Shown here: positions 1 to 6,578 of the stretch, in pieces
Position numbering within the stretch: the stretch's first letter is position 1
Layout: each line of letters starts with the position of its first letter
Assembly (NCBI GenBank): GCA_003447785.1
Contig: DLYJ01000191.1
Span: forward strand, 1-36,068
Direction of reading: 5' to 3'
Length of the DNA: 36,068 bases
DNA from: Treponema sp.
Lineage (GTDB): Bacteria; Spirochaetota; Spirochaetia; Treponematales; Treponemataceae
The notes under the pieces: model-generated
What the model saw: the letters and a program-made list of their open reading frames with translations, nothing else
The model's database searches: none
What the model was told of the DNA's origin: nothing
Program-made: the position numbers and the translations under genes

Positions 1-421
1 CAAGAGCCGGTGTAATACCTGTGATATGGAACCACTGAGCGCCCTTGAGGATTTCTTTCCAGTTGAATTCTTCTGGTTTAGCGAGCTGAATAGATGAGCC
101 TGCACGGTCGTAGATACATTTTGAACCACGCTGTGAAGCGCCTTTTTCGTTGTAGTAGATACCTACACGTGGACCGCCACGAACGATGTATTCTGTGTGA
201 ACACCGTATTTGCGGAGGCTGTTAACAGCTGCCTGTCCGATTTCGTGAGTAGGAAGCTTTGTAACGAAGTAAGATTCGTTGCCATAGTTAGCCAAAGAAA
301 CAGCAACGTTAGCTTCTCCACCGCCAAATGTTGTTGTCATTGAGTCAACCTGTACGAAACGATAATAATCAGCAGGCTGGATGCGAAGCATCAATTCACC
401 AAAAGTTACAACTTTTGCCAT
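1..421 (-). CDS. kdgK: 2-keto-3-deoxygluconate kinase, PfkB family (N-terminal part)
   Basis: Phosphorylates 2-keto-3-deoxygluconate to KDPG in the cytoplasm, the common late step of pectin/galacturonate catabolism. Only about 140 residues are visible; the C-terminal part, with the usual PfkB catalytic Asp signature, lies beyond the left edge. What is seen: an N-terminus MAKVVTFGELMLRI, the PfkB glycine-rich stretch GGGEANVAVSLANYG near residues 32-46, then VTKLPTHEIGQAAV and YDRAGSSI, the pattern of KDG kinase-like sugar kinases. The start is ATG at 419-421, with AAGGAG 7 to 8 bases upstream. The gene is oriented away from the pectin cluster of this window but fits its pathway. Substrate is by family resemblance; a related ribokinase-type sugar kinase is the main alternative. 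Confidence 0.85.
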   Translation of the reverse strand, partial: MAKVVTFGELMLRIQPADYYRFVQVDSMTTTFGGGEANVAVSLANYGNESYFVTKLPTHEIGQAAVNSLRKYGVHTEYIVRGGPRVGIYYNEKGASQRGSKCIYDRAGSSIQLAKPEEFNWKEILKGAQWFHITGITPAL

Positions 422-437
422 TTTAATCTCCTTAAAC

Positions 438-457
438 CCGACTTTACTGTCGGTAAA
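438..457 (-). promoter_or_regulatory. Overlapping inverted repeats in the kdgK leader (possible operator or RNA hairpin)
   Basis: CCGAC (438-442) and GTCGG (449-453) form a 5-bp stem with a 6-base loop. A second, overlapping inverted repeat is TTTAC (443-447) with GTAAA (453-457). Both lie between the predicted transcript start and the ribosome binding site, where a repressor or a leader hairpin could act. No regulator family is recognised from the sequence. Confidence 0.35.
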
Positions 458-475
458 TTGCGAAATAGTTCAATA

Positions 476-505
476 ATTATAGAGCAAATCAATGTAAAAA
501 GTCTA
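476..505 (-). promoter_or_regulatory. Putative sigma-70 promoter of the KDG kinase gene
   Basis: On the minus strand TAGACT (500-505), an 18-base spacer and a perfect TATAAT (476-481) are seen. The expected transcript start is near 468, giving a 5' leader of about 47 bases before the ATG at 421. The -35 box is imperfect, the -10 box is consensus. Confidence 0.6.
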
Positions 506-515
506 GATATAAGAG

Positions 516-650
516 GTGGGCGTCTCCCGTCTCCGCTGACGGAGCCGGGCCGGGCTTTCCGCCCTTGCGCTTTCGCTCCATCGTCCTCGTCGCTTTGCTC
601 CTGCGGTCGACTCCGGGGCTCCAGGCCCTGACGCAGAGGATGAGCGCTAA
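516..650. repeat. GC-rich palindromic island, possible dispersed element
   Basis: About 135 bases of markedly GC-rich sequence sit in an otherwise AT-rich intergenic region. It holds several short inverted repeats, for example CTCCG/CGGAG with loop CTGA near 538-551 and GGGC/GCCC near 558-570. It has no convincing ribosome binding site, and the minus-strand reading frame across it runs antisense over the kdgK start, so I do not call a gene. It resembles the GC-rich islands at 1708-1767 and 22780-22872 in composition and palindromic texture, which suggests a family of small repeated elements, but whole-genome copies cannot be checked here. Confidence 0.4.
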
Positions 651-662
651 GAAAGTAAAAAC

Positions 663-690
663 TTGACATAAATCACTGATATGATAGAAT
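663..690 (+). promoter_or_regulatory. Strong sigma-70 promoter for a leader or small RNA
   Basis: TTGACA (663-668, perfect consensus), 16-base spacer, TAGAAT (685-690). Transcription should start near 697. No protein-coding frame begins downstream before the hairpin at 745-779, so the product is either a small RNA or a long leader of the B12 operon. Confidence 0.6.
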
Positions 691-696
691 AATCAT

Positions 697-785
697 GATA
701 GAAGTGCACCACAGCAATGTGGCTGAACCTCTGTGACTTGTTTTAAAGCCTACGCGGGGTAACAGTATGCGTAGGCTTTCTCTTT
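697..785 (+). ncRNA. Candidate small structured RNA ending in a long hairpin
   Basis: Starts at the predicted transcript start of the TTGACA/TAGAAT promoter. It contains a GNRA-capped hairpin, CCACA-GCAA-TGTGG (about 709-722), and ends with an 11-bp perfect stem (arms 745-755 and 769-779, 13-base loop) followed by a pyrimidine-rich tail that is not a clean T-run. The 3' arm GCGTAGG (769-775) is also perfectly complementary to CCTACGC at 964-970, just upstream of the lipoprotein ribosome binding site. The same transcript could therefore be a separate small RNA or the 5' part of the riboswitch leader. No known RNA family is recognised in 697-744. Confidence 0.4.
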
Positions 786-803
786 CTACTCGTCCTTATA
801 ATC

Positions 804-832
804 TTTACAAAATATTTTCAATTCATTATTCT
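804..832 (+). promoter_or_regulatory. Second promoter candidate directly before the cobalamin aptamer
   Basis: TTTACA (804-809), 17-base spacer, TATTCT (827-832), with transcript start expected near 839, about eight bases before the first conserved aptamer stem. The -10 box is weaker than consensus. It would give a compact riboswitch mRNA independent of the promoter at 663-690. Confidence 0.4.
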
Positions 833-844
833 CTTTCTATCTTT

Positions 845-970
845 TTCAGGGGAACGGTGTGAAAGTCACCGGCTCGACGCGGAACGGTAAGCCCTTTTTA
901 CGGGACAAGTCCGAATACCTGATTACAGATTCATTCCAGGCGGAATGACAATTACAAACCGGCCCTACGC
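845..970 (+). promoter_or_regulatory. Cobalamin (vitamin B12) riboswitch
   Basis: Binds cobalamin and lowers expression of the downstream genes when B12 is plentiful. The conserved core is clear: CAGGGGAA at 847-854, a GGTG/CACC hairpin, then GACGCGGAACGGTAAG (876-891), close to the GACGCGCAGCGGTAAGG of the E. coli btuB leader. The B12 box AAGTCCGAATACCTG follows at 907-921. CAGG (847-850) pairs with CCTG (918-921), and CATTCC/GGAATG (932-947, loop AGGC) is a candidate 3' hairpin for loop-loop contact. There is no terminator after the aptamer, and the ribosome binding site (985-990) is 35 to 40 bases downstream, so translational control is the likelier mechanism. The outer stem is uncertain: 769-775 could pair with 964-970. 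Confidence 0.9.
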
Positions 971-999
971 AACACTCTGGGGCAAAGGAGACTCCTCTC

Positions 1000-1542
1000 A
1001 TGAAAAGCACACGCTTTAACTTTGGCCGCGCACTTTTAACACTCTGCGCAATTTTCTTCGTTTCATTCAGTTTTATTTCCTGCCAGCAGGAGACTGAAAC
1101 TAAGACTGAATATGTTTCTGACTATGTTTATGAATATGTAATTGTAAATCCTTACACAGATTCAGAAGATTATGGAACACTTAACTCTAATTCTTGGGTA
1201 AGTAATTATGGCGATGCCTATACTTTTAATAATGCATCTGTAACATACGATGACGGCGGATACGGCTATGGCTGGACTGGTAAAGTAGCAGGTATTTATG
1301 GAAACTATATCTACTTTAAGTATGTAACAGTAGGTTCAGGTTTAGACAGTTCTCTTGTTGGAAAATACAACGCAATCAATTTTAAAAACCTGACATCTTC
1401 TTCTGTTTCTATGGGAACAGCATCAAATTACACTAACAAAAGAAAAGCCTATACAGACACTCTGGAAGAAGCTGTAAAGGAATTTACCCTCGCTAACGGC
1501 TACTGGACATACTGGGGCGAATATACTGTTAATAACCAGTAA
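1000..1542 (+). CDS. Small lipoprotein under B12 riboswitch control (candidate surface cobalamin-binding protein)
   Basis: 180 residues, not recognised as a member of a named family. The N-terminus is a lipoprotein signal peptide: a basic start, a hydrophobic core, and a lipobox FISC with the cysteine near residue 28. The mature part is short, acidic and very rich in Tyr, Asn, Ser and Gly (for example YDDGGYGYGW), suggesting a small beta-rich domain exposed at the cell surface or periplasm. The ATG at 1000 has AAAGGAG at 984-990. It is the first gene after the cobalamin riboswitch and precedes the BtuB-like receptor by 75 bases. I infer a B12-capture role analogous to the BtuG/BtuH surface lipoproteins of Bacteroides, with no detectable motif to prove it. 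Confidence 0.85.
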   Translation: MKSTRFNFGRALLTLCAIFFVSFSFISCQQETETKTEYVSDYVYEYVIVNPYTDSEDYGTLNSNSWVSNYGDAYTFNNASVTYDDGGYGYGWTGKVAGIYGNYIYFKYVTVGSGLDSSLVGKYNAINFKNLTSSSVSMGTASNYTNKRKAYTDTLEEAVKEFTLANGYWTYWGEYTVNNQ

Positions 1543-1558
1543 CAAAGATTTCTCATAT

Positions 1559-1584
1559 TATTCCCGTGCTTTGTCACGGGAATA
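1559..1584 (+). terminator. Perfect hairpin between lipoprotein and btuB genes
   Basis: TATTCCCGTG (1559-1568) and CACGGGAATA (1575-1584) form a 10-bp perfect stem with a 6-base loop. Only a weak pyrimidine tail (ACCTTTCTAT) follows, so it may be a partial terminator, an RNase-stop or mRNA-stabilising stem. It could make the lipoprotein more abundant than the receptor. Confidence 0.5.
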
Positions 1585-1617
1585 CCTTTCTATACTCTCT
1601 AAGACTTTCATAAATCT

Positions 1618-3567
1618 ATGTCCCGCTCATTAAAAAAGCTCCTTACATTGTTGTTTTCTCTTGTTTGTATGAACATTTTTGCAGAAGAAAATGCATCTGA
1701 GCAGGCGTTGCGGGTAGGGAGCGACGGCGAAGCCGGCAAAACTCTCGAGGAGAGTTTTGAGCCGCAATCCCCCGCTGAAGAAGCTGATATTAACCTTCCG
1801 CATATTTACACTTACATAGACGCGCCGGTTGTAGAGCAGCGGCAGGTTTTTACGCAGGACGACATTCAAAAAGCTCATCTCAAAGATTTGCCTTCCGTCG
1901 TTGAAAGCGCGGGCGTGCAGCTCCTTTCCTACGGAACTTACGGTCTTGAACAAAAACCCAGCATCCGCGGATTTACCGACGAAACGGTCCGGGTTGTCAT
2001 TGACGGCATCTGCATGAACAACGCACAGACCGGAACTTTTGACTTTAGCACAATCGATATCAATTCAATCGAAAAAATAGAAATTATCCGGGGCGGCTTT
2101 ACCGAAGGCGTCGAAGACGAAGGCGCTGTCGGCGGCGTAATTTACATCACAACAAAAAAACAAAGCCTGAGCCGCCACCTGACTTCGGATACAAGCATCA
2201 AATCCTTTGCAAACCTCAAAACTTCGCCCCTCACCCTTGATACATTCAGTGAACGCTTAAGTTTTGACAGCCCACTTGGAGAATCAACCTTTTTCAAACT
2301 TTCAGGCGCATATACAAACGCACAGAACAGGTTTTTGTACAAAGACTTTTACGGTTCAATCGTAACCCAAAAGCACGCGGCAGTCTGGGACACAAACCTT
2401 AACGCCCAGCTGAGCCATTTTTACGGGAACGGCTCTTCTTTTACGGTGAGCGACGCTGCCTACTACGGCAACAAACATACTCCAAACACAATCACTTCGG
2501 TTGACTGGGGGCTTCAGAAAGATCTGACCAATAATCTGACCCTCAGTTTTTTTAACCCATCCGTTTTGAATTTGTTCAACATGACAAACACTCTGGCTTA
2601 TCTAAAGACCGACAGAAAATATAAATCCTCTACCGAAGACAGTCACCACCAGATTGATGACTTTAAATATTTTGGACAGGCGGCGTTTTTTGATTATGGA
2701 ATTCTCAGAACGACTTGGGGACTTTCTTTTGACGCAACATTTCTGGATTCCACAAACAGCGGAAAGCACACACAGTTGAGCGGAGTTTTTAAGCAGACTT
2801 CAAAACTGTTTTTTAACGAATGGCTTTCGATGACTATTCCTCTTGCAGTAAAGTTTTGCGGAAATAACTGGGCCTTTGTTCCAAAAATCGGTCTTGCCGC
2901 AAGATTTAATGCTGTGGAAATTCTTGCTGACACTTACCGCATGGTGCAGTTTCCGAATATGGACGACCTTTACTGGGAAGGCGGAGGCTACCACGGAAAT
3001 CCAGACCTGGTTCCTGAGGAAGGCTGGGGAGCTGAATTAACATTCAACCTAAAGGCAGGGCCGGTTCCCTCATCGGTTCAATTTTTTACGAATTATTATG
3101 AAAAGAAAATTGCATGGTCAGGCGGAACCACACAAAATTACAAAAGCGCATTTTATTTTGGAATCGACTTTAATGCACAGACAGGATTTTTTGGCGATGT
3201 GCTTTTATTCAAGTTGAATGGCGAGTACCTGTACAACAAACTGCTGGATAAAAATGACGATATGACTTACGGCAAAAAAATTATGTGGACTCCGGACTTT
3301 GTTGCAGGCGCAGGCATGACGCTCAACTTTGCAAAATGGGATGCAACCCTGAACGCAAACTACATGGGAAAGCGTTATTTGACCAACCTGAATATTTCAT
3401 ATCTTGAACCCTACACACTTTTTAATCTTTCAGCAAACCTTAAAATCTTCAGGCACGCAGAGCCGTATCTTAAAATCGAAAACCTGCTCGATACAAGTTA
3501 CACTTCCATCGACGGATATGCGATGCCAGGAAGAAGCATAACAATCGGCACCCGCTTGAATTTTTAG
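1618..3567 (+). CDS. btuB: TonB-dependent outer-membrane receptor, probable cobalamin receptor
   Basis: 649 residues, close to the roughly 600-650 usual for BtuB. It has a signal peptide (SLKKLLTLLFSLVCMNIFA), then a low-complexity linker, a plug domain at about residues 60-190 (QPSIRGF-like KPSIRGF, VVIDGICMNN, IEKIEIIRGG, GAVGGVIYITTKK), and a 22-strand type beta-barrel to the end. It finishes with the C-terminal aromatic GTRLNF used by the BAM machinery. The position directly behind a cobalamin riboswitch and opposite an ECF transporter supports B12 as ligand rather than iron or sugar. The ATG at 1618 has no good Shine-Dalgarno, unusual here. A 60-bp palindromic element (1708-1767) is inserted in frame in the linker. 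The stop overlaps the convergent S-component stop by four bases. Confidence 0.85.
   Translation: MSRSLKKLLTLLFSLVCMNIFAEENASEQALRVGSDGEAGKTLEESFEPQSPAEEADINLPHIYTYIDAPVVEQRQVFTQDDIQKAHLKDLPSVVESAGVQLLSYGTYGLEQKPSIRGFTDETVRVVIDGICMNNAQTGTFDFSTIDINSIEKIEIIRGGFTEGVEDEGAVGGVIYITTKKQSLSRHLTSDTSIKSFANLKTSPLTLDTFSERLSFDSPLGESTFFKLSGAYTNAQNRFLYKDFYGSIVTQKHAAVWDTNLNAQLSHFYGNGSSFTVSDAAYYGNKHTPNTITSVDWGLQKDLTNNLTLSFFNPSVLNLFNMTNTLAYLKTDRKYKSSTEDSHHQIDDFKYFGQAAFFDYGILRTTWGLSFDATFLDSTNSGKHTQLSGVFKQTSKLFFNEWLSMTIPLAVKFCGNNWAFVPKIGLAARFNAVEILADTYRMVQFPNMDDLYWEGGGYHGNPDLVPEEGWGAELTFNLKAGPVPSSVQFFTNYYEKKIAWSGGTTQNYKSAFYFGIDFNAQTGFFGDVLLFKLNGEYLYNKLLDKNDDMTYGKKIMWTPDFVAGAGMTLNFAKWDATLNANYMGKRYLTNLNISYLEPYTLFNLSANLKIFRHAEPYLKIENLLDTSYTSIDGYAMPGRSITIGTRLNF
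1708..1767. repeat. 60-bp palindromic element inserted in frame in btuB
   Basis: Bounded by terminal inverted repeats TTGCGG (1708-1713) and CCGCAA (1762-1767). It contains a 9-bp perfect hairpin with arms AAAACTCTC and GAGAGTTTT around a 3-base loop (1738-1758) and a GC-rich GCGACGGCGAAGCCGGC segment. Its length is a multiple of three, adding 20 codons to the linker between signal peptide and plug. Composition differs from the surrounding gene. It looks like a small mobile palindrome of the kind known from Rickettsia coding sequences, though copies elsewhere cannot be tested here. Confidence 0.5.
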
Positions 3568-4181
3568 GCTGTTGACCGGCAGCAGGCTCTTCCAAGTGCA
3601 AACAAAAAGGCTCTGGCGGCAACCAGAAATGTGACAATCGTACTTGCGGCCAGTGACAAATTCAACACGAATCCGCCGGCAAGGAGTGCTGTCAAAGACT
3701 TTAAGTCATTTACGCCAAACATAAAAACACCGCTCAAATCGGCCAGGGGGCCGGTAATAAAAACGATGCTGACTGCAGCCGCCACCGATGCAAGAATATA
3801 GTCACGCCCGCGCCAGTCTCCGCGGCTTACAATTTTGAAAAACCCGAGCAGACCGAAGATTACTCCCGCAAGTCCCCAGCTAACCATCTGATACAAGGTC
3901 CACGGGCCCTGACCAAAGATAAAGTTGCTTCCAAAGGCTGTGAGAGAGCCGATTAAAAACCCTTTTCTGCTTCCAAGGGCAAGTCCGCTCAGCATTATGA
4001 TTGCAAGAACAGGGTTAAAATAGGGCACAAAACTGAATATTGCACGGGCGCTGATTGAAAGGGCACATAATTGAGCCACCAGTACAAGTTCAGAAGCTTT
4101 GGGGTGACTGCGCTCAAAGGCAAAATAAAAGAGAAAGATTATTAATCCAAGAATTGCCATTACAATGGCTGAAGGCGTCAT
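3564..4181 (-). CDS. ECF transporter substrate-binding (S) component, probable cobalamin specificity
   Basis: 205 residues, about six hydrophobic segments. It is an integral inner-membrane protein that binds substrate and docks on the EcfT/EcfA module. The central stretch, with NPVLAIIMLSGLALG followed by GFLIGSLTAFGSNF and GQGPWTLYQMVSWGLAG, is characteristic of S components related to the cobalamin-specific CbrT group. The start ATG at 4179-4181 overlaps the EcfA stop as ATGA, so translation is coupled. It is last in the ecfT-ecfA-ecfS operon and faces btuB tail to tail. Cobalamin as substrate is inferred from the sequence pattern and the btuB/riboswitch neighbourhood. No riboswitch precedes this operon. 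Another vitamin (for example queuosine precursor or thiamine) is not excluded. Confidence 0.8.
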   Translation of the reverse strand: MTPSAIVMAILGLIIFLFYFAFERSHPKASELVLVAQLCALSISARAIFSFVPYFNPVLAIIMLSGLALGSRKGFLIGSLTAFGSNFIFGQGPWTLYQMVSWGLAGVIFGLLGFFKIVSRGDWRGRDYILASVAAAVSIVFITGPLADLSGVFMFGVNDLKSLTALLAGGFVLNLSLAASTIVTFLVAARAFLFALGRACCRSTA

Positions 4182-5608
4182 TTTAAGACCTCTCCCCTTT
4201 CGTCCCCTTTGAAAACCGAAGATCCCTGTTTACGCAGAAGTTTGTTTTTTGCCGTTGTGTAAAAATTGTTACCCGCAAAAAACTCTTCAGCGCCTGCAGT
4301 TCCCACCAGCTGTCCTTCAAAAAAGAGGCTCACCCGGTCAGCAACCATCTCACAGAAGTCAAGGTCATGACAAACAAGAATTATTGTAATTCCCGAAGCG
4401 GCGAGTTTTTTAAGAATCGATGCAAATTCGATTTTAAATGCGTTGTCCAGGGCCTTTGTGGGTTCGTCCAGGAGAATAATATCAGGTTTTTTGAGGAGAA
4501 TTTTCTGAAGGGCAAGTTTTTGCATTTCGCCCCCGGAAATATCATACGGGTGCCTGTCCAGGAGGTCGCTGTCAATCAGGAAGTTATTTTCAGAAGTTGG
4601 GTTGCCGGTAACTCCGTCCCAGCCACACTCCATAAGTTCGTCACGGACTGTGCGGCAGGTAAAAATGTTTTTTACGTTTTGAGGAAGAAGAAAGATTGAT
4701 GCGTCTTTTGCAATTTTTATTTTTCCGGCGGTAGGCTTTTTAAGGCCGCATAAAAGTTTAAGGAAGGTGGATTTTCCGCTTCCGTTGGCCCCCACGCCTG
4801 CAAAAATTTCACCGCGCCTGATTGCAATATTCAAATCGGAAAGTACTTCTTCCTCTTTTGGGCCGTAGCGGAAAGAAAGATTGCGGCAGATTACAGCGTT
4901 TGCAGAATCTCCCCTTTCGTCAAATGCCCTCTTATCAGCCCCTCCGAACCCGCTGTCAGCGTCAGAAGCATTTGCCACGGGAGCGCTTCGGTATTTAACC
5001 GGAAAAAATGCGCTATACTGAGTATGTGTGACAAAGTCAGACGGGGAAACATCCAGAGCGATTTTCTGAGATTCAAAAAATAAAATCCGATCGCTTAAGG
5101 CAAAGAGTTCTTCGATGCGGTGCTCGCTCATGATGACCGTAATTCCAAAATCTGTGTTCAGTTTTTTTACGGTAGAAAGAAAGTTCTGTGCTGCAATGGG
5201 GTCCAGCTGACTTGTTGGTTCGTCCAGTAAAAGAACGTCGGGAGTTGTTGCCATGACAGAAGCCAGATTCAACAGCTGCTTCTGACCGCCGCTTAAAAGG
5301 GCTGTATCTTTTTTGAGCCACGAGGAAATGCCAAAATAAGAACAGACTTCTGCCACCCGGCGCTGCATGGTCAGACGGTCTGTGCCCAGGTTTTCCAGGG
5401 CAAAACAAAGTTCATGCCAGACCTTGTCGGTCACAATCTGCTCGTCAAAGTTCTGCATGACATAGCCTGCTTTGACTCCTTCTGCAAGATATTTTTTGTA
5501 GAGGGATTTAATGAATGTGGTTTTTCCTGCGGCGCTCTTTCCAAGCACAAGCACAAACTGGCCCCGCTGGATTTTAATTTCTTCAACTGTTGAATTCATA
5601 TCGCTCAT
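4178..5608 (-). CDS. ECF transporter ATPase, fused EcfA-EcfA' double ABC protein
   Basis: 476 residues containing two complete ABC ATPase domains in one chain; in many bacteria these are separate EcfA1 and EcfA2. The first half has Walker A GKSAAGKT (residues 23-30), signature LSGGQ near 104 and Walker B VLLLDEP near 127. The second has GANGSGKS near 272, signature SGGEM near 357 and IILLDEPTKALD near 378. A low-complexity linker (about 205-235) joins them. It powers uptake by the S component and EcfT at the inner-membrane cytoplasmic face. The start ATG has a GGGGG purine tract upstream and lies 13 bases after the ecfT stop. Both sites look catalytically intact. Confidence 0.93.
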   Translation of the reverse strand: MSDMNSTVEEIKIQRGQFVLVLGKSAAGKTTFIKSLYKKYLAEGVKAGYVMQNFDEQIVTDKVWHELCFALENLGTDRLTMQRRVAEVCSYFGISSWLKKDTALLSGGQKQLLNLASVMATTPDVLLLDEPTSQLDPIAAQNFLSTVKKLNTDFGITVIMSEHRIEELFALSDRILFFESQKIALDVSPSDFVTHTQYSAFFPVKYRSAPVANASDADSGFGGADKRAFDERGDSANAVICRNLSFRYGPKEEEVLSDLNIAIRRGEIFAGVGANGSGKSTFLKLLCGLKKPTAGKIKIAKDASIFLLPQNVKNIFTCRTVRDELMECGWDGVTGNPTSENNFLIDSDLLDRHPYDISGGEMQKLALQKILLKKPDIILLDEPTKALDNAFKIEFASILKKLAASGITIILVCHDLDFCEMVADRVSLFFEGQLVGTAGAEEFFAGNNFYTTAKNKLLRKQGSSVFKGDERGEVLK

Positions 5609-5621
5609 AAATGCCCCCGGA

Positions 5622-6485
5622 TTAAGTTCTGCAAAACAGTGCCAGCAGAACGGTCAGTAAAATGTCGCACAAAAGCGCTGCCTGATTATAAAGATTTCCC
5701 CTGAAAGAGCCCAATTCAATTACAGGATAAAAGTTCATTGCGCCAGCCCCATGTACAACGCAGAAAATAAATCCAGCGCAGAGGACGATGCCTGCCAGAA
5801 GAAGAACCGTATCGGCCGGACCAAAGCTGTACTGCAAAAAGCTTGTTCGTTTAGCGCGGCCCCAGTAACGGCTTTCCATGCTGTCCGCGGTGATTCTTCC
5901 CCCTTCCAGAGTTGAAGCAGTCACAGCCTGCAGAACAAGAGCCTTTTCCTTAAAGCGGTGTCTGAAGGAAGTGCCCTTTTCAAGGCCAAGACCCCGCCGG
6001 CCTTCTTCAATGTCTGAAGCGCGTCTTCTGTAAAAAGGAATCATTCGCAGAATCATAACCATCATTATGGAAACCGCAGGAAAAAGGCGGCCAAACAAAA
6101 AGGTAAGTTTTTCACTTCCGATTACCGCAGAAAAAGCCAGAAACCAGAGGGCAACTGCAACGAGCATCAGGGCATTATTCAACCCGTAACAAACAGCCTC
6201 AAGGGTTACGGGTTTTGCGGCGTCTCCAAAAAGATTGAATAAAACAGTGCTTCCCCAGCGGCTCACCAGGGGATTAAAAAAGGACAGAATCAAAAAGAAT
6301 GGAATCATCAGCGCAAAGGACCTGAGGGCCCGCCAGTTTTTTAAAAGCAGGTTCATCAAAAGGGCCGATGCGAGGGAGCATGCCAGATAAATTGAATTTT
6401 TAACGGCAACGCAAAAGCAAACTGCCGTAAAAAAATAAAAAACGCTAACTAAAGGATGCCGGCATTTTCTGAACAAAGAGGACAT
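5622..6485 (-). CDS. ecfT: ECF transporter transmembrane coupling protein EcfT
   Basis: 287 residues with several hydrophobic segments in the N-terminal half and at the C-terminus. The cytoplasmic loop carries the two coupling-helix motifs of EcfT: a RRRASDIEEGRRGLG segment near 155-170, and a TADSMESRYWG segment near 205-215 in place of the more usual AMxxRG form. It links the S component to the ATPase. It is the first gene of the three-gene operon. An in-frame TAA lies two codons before the ATG at 6485, so the start cannot be further upstream. No Shine-Dalgarno precedes it, and the promoter at 6492-6520 places the transcript start on the ATG, so a leaderless mRNA is likely. Confidence 0.88.
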   Translation of the reverse strand: MSSLFRKCRHPLVSVFYFFTAVCFCVAVKNSIYLACSLASALLMNLLLKNWRALRSFALMIPFFLILSFFNPLVSRWGSTVLFNLFGDAAKPVTLEAVCYGLNNALMLVAVALWFLAFSAVIGSEKLTFLFGRLFPAVSIMMVMILRMIPFYRRRASDIEEGRRGLGLEKGTSFRHRFKEKALVLQAVTASTLEGGRITADSMESRYWGRAKRTSFLQYSFGPADTVLLLAGIVLCAGFIFCVVHGAGAMNFYPVIELGSFRGNLYNQAALLCDILLTVLLALFCRT

Positions 6486-6491
6486 AAAATC

Positions 6492-6520
6492 ATTTTAACA
6501 GAAAAAAAGAAGTATTGAAA
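6492..6520 (-). promoter_or_regulatory. Putative promoter of the ECF operon (leaderless start)
   Basis: Minus strand TTTCAA (6515-6520), 17-base spacer, TAAAAT (6492-6497). The expected start falls at about 6485, the A of the ecfT ATG. No riboswitch or other leader element fits into the gap. Confidence 0.5.
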
Positions 6521-6563
6521 ACCGCCGGCAATTTTAGAATATCCTGATGTTTTATTAAAAAGG

Positions 6564-6572
6564 TGTTATAAT
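6564..6572 (+). promoter_or_regulatory. Extended -10 promoter of the chemoreceptor gene
   Basis: TGTTATAAT, an extended -10 with a perfect TATAAT hexamer (6567-6572). The -35 region is poor, as is common with extended -10 promoters. Transcription would start near 6579, leaving a leader of about 105 bases before the ATG at 6685. This also argues against the ATG at 6571, which overlaps the -10 box. Confidence 0.55.
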
Positions 6573-6578
6573 GAATAT

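Noticed and set aside
406..669. Minus-strand 87-codon frame across the GC-rich island
   Set aside because: It overlaps the kdgK start, has biased GC-driven composition, no ribosome binding site and no recognisable protein features.
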